DNA from: Chamaelirium japonicum
Lineage: Eukaryota; Streptophyta; Magnoliopsida; Liliales; Melanthiaceae
Assembly (NCBI GenBank): GCA_947650365.1
Contig: OX393550.1
Span: 72,886,978-72,950,977, forward strand
Direction: 5' to 3'
DNA length: 64,000 nt
A program made the position numbers and the translations under genes. The notes beneath the pieces were generated by a model. That model made no database searches, was not told where the DNA came from, and worked only from the letters and a program-made list of their open reading frames with translations. This document shows, piece by piece, positions 26,135 to 36,546 of this stretch (position 1 is the first letter of the stretch; every line of letters begins with the position of its first letter).

Positions 26135-27115
26135 ATGATGGTGCTATTGTCTAGCTAGCCTAATGAGTAGAAGATCATGCTCTTGCTCAGAATAGAGGGT
26201 TAATAGTTACCCCCTGAAGTTTTGAAGAATATGATTTGATTTGCCAAACGTACAAATCAACTATCTTATGCTCCTCCGTACTAGCTTTGGCCAAGGCTTA
26301 AGCACTCTGGGATGGGAGGCACATAGGATGCTCCCCATCATCTTCTTCTCTATTCTTTGAAGGTGATACATCATCCCTTGCTAAATGGTGATTAGTCTCT
26401 ACTGCTTCAAAAGTAGGCTGCTCAGGGAGGGGGGAAGGATTAGAGACAGTGCAATATCCAGTCCTAATATCTCCATCAAAATGTGTCTCTGAAATTGGTT
26501 GTTCCCCCATTGCATTACCAGAGGCACCTCCCAGAGAGCCTTCTCTCGATCCCACAATAGTCCCTAAACCCAAGGGTTGAGGAGACCCCGCATCGGCCTC
26601 CTCTACACCTATAGCCGTAAAGCGAGACTAGCTCGATCTAGCCCTGCTTATGCTTGTCACATTTTCAATTTGTTCTAGAGAGGACTTATTGGGAATGCCT
26701 AGCTAAGGACTTTGGCACCCACTTAATCTTAGAAAATGACTTCGAGGGTTGAGCCGAAGTGATAGCTGGGTGGGTAATCATTTGTTGAGTGTCTGAACAC
26801 CATGCAAGAATCACATTTAAGTAGGCTTCCATTCATACTTGATGGGTTGATTGATCATCTTGTCTATACCACCCCATCCAATGTACACTTCTTTACACAA
26901 ACCTGTGTGGTATATGGGAGGATGTCGTCTACTACCTCAATCCCTACATAGCAATGCCCGAAAGAGAGACGACCTCTGACCGTTGTTGGATGATCAATGT
27001 AGAGTGATTGCTTAACTATGCTAGAACCTCTGCTAATGGAATACACCATTCATCAAATTCATATTTCTTCATAATGACATACCCACCATAAAATAAATTA
27101 AGTAAATCCCCATAT
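26133..27115 (-). pseudogene. L1-type LINE ORF1 remnant
   Basis: On the minus strand, a part near 26860-27050 reads like the DUF4283-type region of plant L1 ORF1 (LYIDHPTTVRGRLSF, then CYVGIEVVDDILP). It is followed in another frame by LKCDSCMVFRHSTND near 26790, the short Cys/His motif that ends this domain in the family. A linker-like stretch (26298-26573) follows. In functional ORF1 these parts are continuous. Here stops and frame changes separate them, so it is decayed. No endonuclease or reverse transcriptase is present, making it a truncated scrap. Confidence 0.65.
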
Positions 27116-27152
27116 TCACTATCAGAAGCATCTACTGCTACACTAGTAGTAT

Positions 27153-27158
<6 letters not shown>

Positions 27159-27200
<42 letters not shown>
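27159..27200. repeat. (TA)n microsatellite with following GA run
   Basis: TA to 27200, then GA to about 27222, left flank of the palindrome at 27223. Confidence 0.95.
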
Positions 27201-27204
<4 letters not shown>

Positions 27205-27222
27205 AGAGAGAGAGAGAGAGAG

Positions 27223-27366
27223 AAATGCTATAATGCGGCATGCGGTAAGTGTGGCACTGCACCGCAGCCGTCTGATGCACCGCTGCGTGCATCGCATGCA
27301 CGTAGCGCATGCATTAGACGGCTACGGTGCGATGCCGCACACACCGCATGCCGCATTATAGCATGC

Positions 27367-27369
<3 letters not shown>
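27223..27369. mobile_element. TA-embedded palindromic element, family 1
   Basis: Same hairpin as 12921-13070 (ATGCTATAATGCGGCATGCG ... CATGCCGCATTATAGCAT), including the GA run on its left side, and again followed by (TA)n. Confidence 0.8.

Positions 27370-27440
<71 letters not shown>
27370..27440. repeat. (TA)n then (GA)n microsatellite
   Basis: TA to about 27418, then AG to 27440, separating the family-1 palindrome from the family-2-like sequence. Confidence 0.95.
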
Positions 27441-27660
27441 GGCTGTTAGATTGAGCTGTGAGTTACGGTAGGAGAAAATGAGCTGCGGGTATTCCCTAGA
27501 AGTTTTAGAATTTGATGAAATTTGGTGAGGGTGTTTCCTAGGGTAAGATGATCATCCTCACCAATTTTCATCAAATTCCAAAACTTCTAGGGGGGTCAAA
27601 TGGTCAAAGCAAAATTTGCAGATTTTAACAGTGACTACGGACGACAGATATTAGTAAGAA
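27441..27660. mobile_element. TA-embedded element related to family 2, partial
   Basis: Contains the facing pair CTAGAAGTTTTAGAATTTGA and TCAAATTCCAAAACTTCTAG seen in 12494-12894, and starts directly at the microsatellite. The outer right arm is missing. Confidence 0.6.
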
Positions 27661-28060
27661 AAGCAAACGATGGTATCAGAGTGTCGTTTATTCTCAATTT
27701 TTTTTTTAAAAAAAAAACTGAGGCCCATACCTTATCGGCCTCCAGAGAATGATACCCTATTGGCCATAAAAACTAAAGGATCGGTCAGAAAACCCCTTAA
27801 TTCCTTAGGCCGATCCCTTGAGTCTAAAAGTCGATAGTATATCAACCTATAGAAGCCGATATCAGATCGTCCTCCAAAGACCAATGCACTATCGGCCCCA
27901 AATGTTGAAGGATCGGCCAAGAAAACCCCTTCTTGAGGCTGATCCCTCAAATTCAGAGGCCGATACTTCGAAGGTCGATACCAAATCGGCCTCCAGATAC
28001 CAATAGCCAATTGGCCCTGACTGCTGAAGGATCGGCCAAGAAACTCCTTCTAGTGAGGGG
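27661..28060. repeat. Tandem repeat of about 120-133 bp x 3, possible CACTA remnant
   Basis: Units near 27734, 27867 and 27987 share TCGGCCTCCAGA, CCAATGCACTATCGGCC and GAAGGATCGGCCAAGAAA. An AAACGATGG...GTCGTTTATT motif at 27668-27697 resembles CACTA sub-terminal repeats. The frame at 27732-28010 is this repeat translated. Confidence 0.55.
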
Positions 28061-28061
28061 T

Positions 28062-28567
28062 GATGGGTGAGGTTTTATTTGTTGGCCTCATGGTCCAAAA
28101 CAAGAGGGGCGGTTTTATTTCCTGTTCTGGTGACAATTTTCCCCTTTGCAACCCGTTACTAGCTGAGGCTAATTAAAGCTATTCTAGAAGGCATCCACAT
28201 TGATCTTATTGAAAATCCAAGCAAACAATGTGATCGTCGAAGGTGACAACCTTACAGTGATCAGCCTCTTGCTGGATTGTAATCTTCCTATTCCGTGGAA
28301 AATTCACAGCACCATTGTAGAATGAAGGAAGTTGGCGAAACTGTTCTCTTCTTATGTATTCCATCATTCTCTTCGAGATGATAATCGAGTCGTGCATGTG
28401 ACCACAAATTTCACATTGAGTTGTAATTCTTATTTTCTTCTTTTTGAACCTCCCGATTGTATATTTTCTATAGTAGAAGATGAAGCATGTAATGATCTTT
28501 TTAGTCACCGCCACCTCTGCATGCTAGTCGTTTGCTCAGGGGGAGTCCAATTGTAAAAAAAAAAAAT
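28062..28567 (+). pseudogene. 5'-truncated LINE 3' end with RNase H-like domain and poly(A)
   Basis: Plus-strand frames show NVIVEGDNLTVISLL, PWKIHSTIVE and FSSYVFHHSLRDDNRVVHV, the pattern of the RNase H-like (RVT_3) domain found at the end of plant LINE polyproteins. It is preceded by a VQNKRGGFISCSGDN...LLAEAN start-like stretch. The frame is interrupted by stops. A12 at 28555-28566 forms the tail. No matching target duplication was found. Confidence 0.65.
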
Positions 28568-28629
28568 TAGAAAAGACATGAAATTTTTTTCATTGACAAT
28601 AGATATAGCCCTAAATGGCTAAATAAAAA

Positions 28630-29180
28630 TAAGGGGGACTTAGTGTGCCATTCCTGACAAAGAGATTGATTATGCTAAAGGACTTCGAAATGCTGTGGAC
28701 AAAAATACCCTTCATAGCATTTCAAATTTTCTTTTGGAATGCCACCGAACTAGCGAACCCCCAATGACCAAATCGGAGCTTGCCACTGCTCACCGCCTTC
28801 GGAGCTGCTCACCATCGCGAACCGATCTAAACATAACACTAAACCCTAGGTCTATGGGGCATGGGATGAACCCTAAACCTGGGATCTAATCCGAACCCAT
28901 CCGAATCTTCCATCTTCTCGTTTTAGTTGCTCGATCACCACCGTCGGGCGGCGGTGGCGAGTAGCTGCGACTAATTGAGGTTGCGTTCACGGCCAGTGTC
29001 ACCACCACCTCTCCTAATTACACTCTTTTCTGCCATCTGGTTGCACTCGAGGGAGAAGGGAGTGCAATGAGAGGATTTTTGGATTTCTGTTAAAGATCAG
29101 GGACCTTGCGTTAATCGGATCTCTTGTGGGTCCTTTTCGTAGCAGTGATCTGTTGTTGGGCACGTATCACGCATTAACCC
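28630..29180 (-). repeat. Inverted partial copy of the 33230-33720 sequence
   Basis: GGACTTAGTGTGCCATTCCTGACAAAGAG is the reverse-complement counterpart of CTCTTTGTTAGGGACGGCTCACTAAGTCC at 33690-33715 and of 61222-61243 in copy B. Similarity continues to the GGACCTTGCG/CAAGGTCCC region near 29100. This is a third, diverged copy in opposite orientation, so this part of the block is itself a dispersed repeat. Confidence 0.6.
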
Positions 29181-29243
29181 TAAAAATAAACGACGAAGAA
29201 GGATTTACAAAACCAGACCCCCAAGTAGATGGGACATGACTTA

Positions 29244-29677
29244 CGATGCGTTCTTTTGGAGGAAAACGAGGGTGGAAATAGATCCACCTGATGCCTTAAT
29301 ATCCATTTACATAGTTTTTTATGTTTTAAGTAAGTGGAAATGAATACATTATACACATGCGGACTTTATTAATTTTCTCTCAATCAACAAGATCTGGCCT
29401 ACTTCATTTCCTCTCAAATAATTTAGGCGGAAACATCATTTTCTTAAGTCAGATGAAAATAAACTGATGAAATAGACCTTCTTCCTCTCTATAACTCACT
29501 TAATTTTCTTCCTTTTAAAAAAAAAAGGAATGAAAATGAATAGATGAAATATTATTTTCATACCTAATACCTTTTGTCTCAAAAGATCAAGGTCGAGGAA
29601 ATAAAATCAATGAACATATAAGTCGATGAAAATCATTTCTGTTTCCGTAAATGAGTAGAAATTAAAAAAACACAGCC
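29244..29677. mobile_element. Tourist-like (PIF/Harbinger) MITE
   Basis: Flanked by TTA on each side (29241-29243, 29678-29680). The termini CGATGCGTTCTTTTGG and, inverted, GGCTGTGTTTTTTTAA match at about 10 of 13 positions. AT-rich non-coding interior with GAAAATGAAT-type repeats. Confidence 0.45.
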
Positions 29678-30068
29678 TTAATGGTTATGGTTATACCTAA
29701 TCAATGCCAAGGGAGCTAAGGGACCACTGCAATACTCAATATAAACGCAATAGGCATCCCCTCGTTGCTATTCGTCGAGGCCTCCCATCTAAGTTGGTCT
29801 CACTAATGTTTCTTCGTTCGTAGCGTCATAAGCTTTGTCAAAATCTTTTGGGCGGCAAATAATTGGATGGCGACGCTGCCGATAATTGTCCGATCCCAGC
29901 CGTCCAGTTTTGCGAAACAGCGACAGCGAACACGTGGCCCGCCCTCATTACTGCTGCGGCGCCTTTCACGTGCCGATGACAGCGACCTCTGCTGTGACGT
30001 CAAGGACCGATTTCGATCTCCCAGCCGTCGGATTACCCGGGCCTCACGATCACACATCCGTCAACCAG

Positions 30069-30091
30069 TACGTCACGTCACGTCACGTCAC
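30069..30091 (+). promoter_or_regulatory. Tandem CGTCA motifs
   Basis: Four consecutive CGTCA pentamers followed by CGTG, giving repeated TGACG/ACGT cores of the kind bound by TGA and other bZIP factors. No gene is attached, and it may be only a short tandem repeat. Confidence 0.3.
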
Positions 30092-30831
30092 GTGCCCATC
30101 CCACTTGCTTTGGATCCCCGTCACGGAAGTCGGATGTGGTCTGGTCAAACCTACTATAAGAACGAGAAGTGATCCATTAAGTGCCGTGGGGAAAATTTTC
30201 AGCACCTCCGGCGTACTATAACAGTGGCCCCACTACTATTAAGATTCATGTGGGTAGCGAGTTCAGATCTCCTCTAGTAGGTCGACCAGGACGGTAGGCC
30301 ATGGCATGCATCACAACGGCATGCAGTCGGCTGGAGTATGATTCACTTTAGGATCGCTTGCCATCGTGCACGTGCGGCTGTGATGCACGTGGACCCACGG
30401 ACCGACCGATTGGAGAAGATCTGAATTCTAGGGTAGCGCTACTTAGCACATGGGGGTAGTGGCCCCCAACATTCAGAGTGTGCTGATAGACTCTAGGGAT
30501 AGTGGACTCCACAGTTGTATTGATTCTAAAATCTCGACCGACTTGAAAAAATCCCTCAGTTCATGAGAAAGAAAGAAAAAAAGAAATAATGTGCTTAAGG
30601 TGGCGAGTCTAATGCCAAATTCAACGATATGATTGGCGAGGTTTTTTTCCAAAATGGTCCCTAATTCTCATGAATTATTGGGAATGGACCCAGTTAGTTT
30701 TTGCATTACTTTTTTAGCCCTCAACACATGCTAAATGTCACATCCGAACAACTGTTATATTTTTGTAACCATTTTATCCTTAAAGACAAACAAAATAGAT
30801 AAAAAATCAAAAAAATATATATATCTTCTCC

Positions 30832-30989
30832 CACTACTCAATTTAAGGAATAAACTACATAAATAAACGACAAGCAAATTTTGTCTTTTAATAAACGACG
30901 ATCAATTTATATTTTTTAATGGTAAAAAATGGCGAGCATTGGAAAACAACGGTCATTGTCCGTCCTTTTTCAACGGTATTGGTGTAGTA
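30832..30989. mobile_element. CACTA-derived insertion present only in copy A
   Basis: CACTACTCAATTTAAGG at the left and ATTGGTGTAGTA at the right resemble CACTA termini. AATAAACGACAAG and AACAACGGTCATTGTCC motifs lie inside. Copy B (near 58755) runs directly across the site (CTTCTCCGCTTGAATTTTT). About 158 bp; the 3-bp duplication is not clear. Confidence 0.55.
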
Positions 30990-31574
30990 TTTGATTGAAT
31001 TTTTTCTTGCTTCAACCGCCTCTTGTCGTCGGAGATCGTTTTGATGGTGTCATTTTTCATCCCCGACACCCTTAAATACCATGAAGTACTTAGTGAGCTA
31101 TTGCCATCTAGCCGTTGGTCAGCGGGCGGCCTGTGGCTGCGGTAAGCGGTAAAAAAAAAGAGCCGACAGCAAGTACTGCAAGATGTACCTTTATTTCTCA
31201 TCGGAATTCAGTAATTATGAAGGTGATCCTCGGTGATCCTCTATGGGATCATCTAGAGACGAGGATAAAATGAAGTCAGTACCATCAATAACTTTTAATG
31301 GAAGATTGTATGGATGTAATGTGAAAACAGTGAACAAGAGAAAATGAGAGATGGAAATGACAGTTGAAGGCAAGGCATGGGACACCTTCTGCGTTTCTCT
31401 TCGGAATTTAGTGATTCTAGAGACATTGTGATCCTCGTGTGATCTTCTACGAGACCATACAAAAGTGAGGATAAAATAAAGTCAGCACCACTAGTACTTT
31501 TTAACCAAAGATTGGATTGATGTAATATAAAGTGAACAAGAGGGAGGAAATAAGAGATGAAAATAAGAGCAGCA

Positions 31575-31925
31575 ATTATTTGCGCTAGCGCACAATGAAA
31601 TGCGCTGGCGCATTTCACTAATGTGCCACAGTGAAATGCGCTAGGGCATTCTATTGCGGTGCATGCATCAGTGAATATGCGTCAGCGCACTAGTGAAGAT
31701 GCAACGGAGCACCAGTGATGATGCACCGGTGCAGTAGTAAGATGCTCCGTCACATCAGTGAAGATGCACCGGTGCACTAGTGAAGATGCACCGGAGCACT
31801 AGTGAAGATGTATCAGTGCATCAGTGAAGATGCTCCGTCGCATCAGTGAATATGCATAGGATCATTCTACTACGGCACCATAGTTAAATGCTCCGGTGTA
31901 TTCAACTACAGCAACAAAGTAAAAT
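31575..31925. repeat. Minisatellite with palindromic GCACCGGTGC core, copy A
   Basis: About 22-bp units such as GATGCACCGGTGCACTAGTGAA, alternating with variants GATGCTCCGTCGCATCAGTGAA and GAAATGCGCTGGCGCATTTC. Many units are self-complementary. Related words recur at 32430-32620. Confidence 0.75.
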
Positions 31926-34396
31926 ATGAGATAAAAATGAGAAACGGAGGTAAACTCAGCATGCTGTACTTTCTTCATTTCTCATCAGAATTCAGTGATG
32001 TCAAAGGCATTGTGATCCTTGAGTGAACCACTACGAGACCATCCAAAGATGAGTATAAAATGAAGTCCACACCACTAGTAAGTTTTAATAAAAGATTGAA
32101 GAGATGTAATGTAAAAATAATGAACAAGAGAGAAGAAATGAGAGATGAAAATGAGCGTCGGAGGCAAGTTTGACATGGAGTACCTTCTTAGTTTTTCATC
32201 GAGTGATTCTGGAGGTGTTGTGATCCTCTATGAGACCATTCAGAGTTGAGCATAAAATGAATTCAACAACAGATGTAACTATTAATGGAAGATTGGATGG
32301 ATGTAATGTAAAAATAGTAAACAAGAGGGAAGAAATAAGAGCTAGAAATAAGATTTGTAGGCAAGTTCGGTATGGAACAGCGACGACAAGTTGTTGTGGA
32401 ATCCCCATAGGGTTCATCTAATGGCCCAATTGTAGCAATTGAAATGCACCGGCACACATAATGCGCCAGCGCACAGGCACATCAGTAAAATGCTCAAGAG
32501 TATTTCACTGATACATTGGCCCATGTGCGGAAAAACATTTCACTAATGCGCCGATACATTCTACTATGGTAACGCAGTAAAATAAGTTGGCGCATTCTAC
32601 AGCGCGCCGTAGTGAAATGGGAGATGGAAATGAGTGCTAGAGACAAGTTCAGTATGGCTGACGCCCCATCGGCCACCACCCACTGCCATCGCCGTTGGCC
32701 ACCACCCTCGCTGCCCTATTGGCCATCGCAGGTGGTGGCAAATGAGATGGCTGGGAAACCAGTGGTCGGTGGGGGTGGTGGCCGACGCGTGGCATCGTCG
32801 GCGGGAGGTACCTACCGGTGGTCGACGACAATGGGTTGGCGATGACGGCAGGTGGTAGGCTGCAGTCGGTCATGGTACTGGCATCCCCATTGGATTCATC
32901 CCATGGCCTAATCGTGGTCTTTGAAATGGGATGTTATGTCTCTTTCCAAAGCGTCAGCAATTGAAAGGGGAAATAGATCATCAGTGGAGCGAAGTCAAAT
33001 CCCTTTGAAATTAGGAGTGAAGCCCATTATAAGTCTTAGGGGTATTTTAGTCCAAAAAAAAAAAAGTGGTCTGAAAAGTAATGCATAAAGCAACTGGGTC
33101 CATTCCCAGTATTTCGTGAGAATTAGGGGCTATTTTGGAAAAAACCTCTATGATCAACTGTTCCGTACAACCGACCATGTGTACCGCATTTTTTTTAGGG
33201 TTAATTTGTGAGAGGTAGGGTCATAACAGATTCATCCCATAAATAGGACCCCCTAAAGTTTCTTTTAGCCTAAGGTCCCTGCTTTTTTGGGTAAACCTGA
33301 AATTATCCTTTTTTTGCTCTCTTCTTTCATCTCTCTTCTCCCATCTCTCTTTTGACACGACCACCACCGGTAAGGAGGGAGGTGGTGGGGATCCGGCTGG
33401 TGCATGCACCCTATCCCGACTGCAGCCACCATCAGTGAGAAGGGAGGAGGTGGGGCTCTGGCTGGTGCATCGGACCCCACCCTGACGGCAGCCACCATCT
33501 ATCGGTGCATCTCACCCCAGGCCGACGACAGTCGTCGTCGCTGAGGAAGGAGGAGTTGGGGTCTAGCAGTGGAAATGAGAAAACCTGACTAGTTCGTTAT
33601 TCACTGGTTTGGTGGCATTGCAAAGAAAATTTAAAACATAGTAGAGGGTGTTTTGGTCAATATATTTTCAAAGTTCTGTAATCGGTCTCTTTGTTAGGGA
33701 CGGCTCACTAAGTCCTTCTTTTTTTAAAAAAAATTAGGGGATGTTTTAAGCTCAAGTCCTGTCAATGTGTTCGTTTGATCTAAAATCATTTTTGAAAAGA
33801 TATTTTTATATTAAAACCTTGTTGACTTTTCAACCCCTATTAAATGATAAAAATATTATTTCATTACTTCTCGTGCTGCAGATAATAAAGTGTTTGTATG
33901 ATGATTGCAACAATGATTTCGCTGTCGCAAAATATGAATTGGTTGCTACAACAATTTGACAGTAGGAGCTACAGTTAAATCATTGTAGCTGCTACAATGA
34001 ATCACTATAGCAATCGAATTGATACTTGGTTAACTCAAATTGATTATTCAAATTTGGTAATCTGCTAAAGTGATTATGGAGTATTAATTCGAGTAGTAGA
34101 GTATCATGCATTTAGAGAACCGAGCTGGGAATGGTATCTTCTCCAACGGGAAAGATTGATAGCAACTTACCCCTGCCCTACAAGAAAGTCTTAACTCCGT
34201 CCTTGACTGCAATGTAAGAAAATTAAAGAAACTCTTGCATACGGTGTGGGTGCAAAATCTGGCGAACACCTGAAAATGGGACCTGCAAGCCCTGCCTGAG
34301 ACCCACGAAGACGATAGGGGGATCCACGAGCCCTGCTTAGGGCCCACAAAGAAGACAGTGGGACCCAGCAATTCTGCCTGGGACCCACAAAGATGA

Positions 34397-36532
34397 TGTT
34401 AGGATTGATGTGTTCTAAGCTTGTAAAACTTTAAGTTTTGGTCTAATAAAGATTGATAGTTATTAATATATATGAGATGCATATAGGTGCGTAACATAGT
34501 TACGTGTTCTTTAGAGAACAGAGAGCCATGGTTATATGGTAGTCCACTGAGTTGAAGACTAAGTGGATTGGTCCCGTATAACCTAAATATGTTCGCAGCT
34601 ATGATCAGGTTGGTCACCTCATCATGATAAGCTGTTGGCGATGACAGTTCATGGGATGTCTTCACCATGGTCATCACCAGGCACAGTGTCTGTGGCTGAA
34701 CGGAACTAACACGGTGTACAGATCAGTGAGCAGACACTGGTACACTAAGCCGTGTTTCTGCTTAGGGTAAAACGGTCCTAAACCCTGAGGAACCACGACT
34801 GATGAACTAACCAGTTGCGTGGTGCTTTGGCGCACCAATGTGTGAGGGTCCATATGCAGTGATCCAAAACCACGGTGTACTGGGTTACCCGGCTGGCGTT
34901 GCATTAGCGTGTCACTCCTGCAGGCCATCCACACCCCTGATGGGAGGTGCGTTCCTTGGTGTGACGTACACTGTACCAAACCCAGGCCTGGTGGTCATCA
35001 GTTTGACTGTTGACCGGGTTCGATTACTCGATGGGGTAATCAGAGGTACGATGTATAGGTCAACCTGGAAGGAACCAAGTCATATGATCATTCGAGTCTG
35101 ACGGTAGTCTTCACCGCTCGAAGTGAATCATGGCATCAAGTGGAGGGACAGCGGGTTTACCACTACTAAGCGGAGAGCAGGGGTATGATGGAGAACACAG
35201 TAAGTCTGGGTGAATTGGAGTGCAGCCTGCGTCGCACTCTGGGTGGCTACGCAGGTTAACTCGAGCTCAGAGGATCGATGGTACACTCGGGTAGTGTGTC
35301 GATCGAGCTTGAGTTGGAAGCCATGAACCCCGGTCCCTGATGGTTCCACCTTATCAACATTATGTACGGTTCTTGAACCGTCTCCTCGGAACACCATAAG
35401 CATTAGGAGGAAGAAAGAAGTATACGCTCCGTGTGTGCTTGGCACTAGAGCACGGTAGATGCATAACTACATACGAGTACTAAGGGTTGAGCCCGAGACT
35501 AGTGCAGAGTCGCATGTAGTAATCCCTAGCCATAAGTGAACTTCGCTGCATAGGTGCGATGCACCGGGGTATGTTGCGAGTTGACTAGTTGACTTTGCTA
35601 GAGGCACCCTCCGGTGGCCTCAGTTAATAGTAGGTAACTAGTAAAGATCACTTAGGAAGTGGCCGCTAGGTATCGCACGCTAGAAATTGTCAAAATGAGG
35701 CATCGGGGCGTTTTGGTAAAAACCTCACTCTGCCGGACCTCACTGTTGGCCGACCCTAGTAGTGAGGCACCTTGCTAGGGCCGGCCCTATGATGTAGGGA
35801 TAAGAATCCCTCATCTATAGGGCCGGCCATATAGATAGGGATGGGGTGATAAAAACGGATAAAGTCGAGCCCTAAAAAGTGGGAAAACGGATAAATACGC
35901 AGAGAGATAAAAAGGAGATAATGGAGAGATAATGAGAGGGGGTCATTATCCCCTTGGATCCTTATCCAAGGGGGTTGGCCGGCCCTATAAAAGGACCTAT
36001 GGGGCGCCGGCCCCATATGCTAGAAAATCCGAACCCCCCCTCATCTCATCTCTCTAGTTCTCTCCCGTTTCATCTCCCGTTTCCCGCTTGCTACTTCGTC
36101 TTCCTCGCGTGGAGTTCTGAAGAAGGAGAAGGGTCGTTCTTCAGAGGCACTCAGAGATCCGAGAGCGACGTTCCGTGCATCATGTGAGATCGGGTGAACA
36201 AGAAGGCAACATCTCCATTCGTACCATCGGCATCTTCGCGAACGATCTTCCGTCTCCATCGACAAAGAAGACAATTCTCCGCGGTTAAAAGATCCGTACG
36301 AAAGGTATGTGTAATCTAACATGTAGATCTAGCGAGCATTATGATTTGCATGCATGCTAGTTAATCATTACGCTAGATTGCCGTTAGGGGTTTTCGATTC
36401 TCGTGCATACACATGCACACATATGTAGATTAGTTTCTATGAAAATTAAATAGTGTAACGTGCACCATGAACGGTCTTTCGACCGCCAAATCGCTTCCGC
36501 TGCGAGCCTCTGACCCGGATTAACTTCCAACA
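34397..36532 (+). repeat. 5' LTR of the 10-kb copia element
   Basis: Begins TGTTAGGATTGATG, ends ACTTCCAACA. Contains a CCTATAAAAGG promoter-like box near 35984. Confidence 0.92.
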
Positions 36533-36534
36533 AT

Positions 36535-36546
36535 TGGTATCAGAGC
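36535..36546 (+). other. Primer binding site of the 10-kb copia element
   Basis: TGGTATCAGAGC, complementary to the 3' end of plant initiator tRNA-Met, two bases after the LTR end. Confidence 0.9.

Larger units (their letters stand above)
30637..33148. mobile_element. MULE-like non-autonomous element, copy A
   Basis: Long terminal inverted repeats of about 85 bp (left GAGGTTTTTTTCCAAAATGG, right CTATTTTGGAAAAAACCTC; both continue to the GGAATGGACCCAGTT motif and a GCATTACTTTT stretch). The 9-bp flanks are TATGATTGG (30628-30636) and TATGATCAA (33149-33157). The same site in copy B has TATAATCGA and TATGATCGA, 8 of 9 identical, which supports a Mutator-type target duplication made before the block duplicated. 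The interior has 190-215 bp repeats starting near 31193, 31394, 31977 and 32191, a minisatellite (31575-31925) and a GC-rich CACCACCC-type segment (32650-32870). No transposase. Confidence 0.7.
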
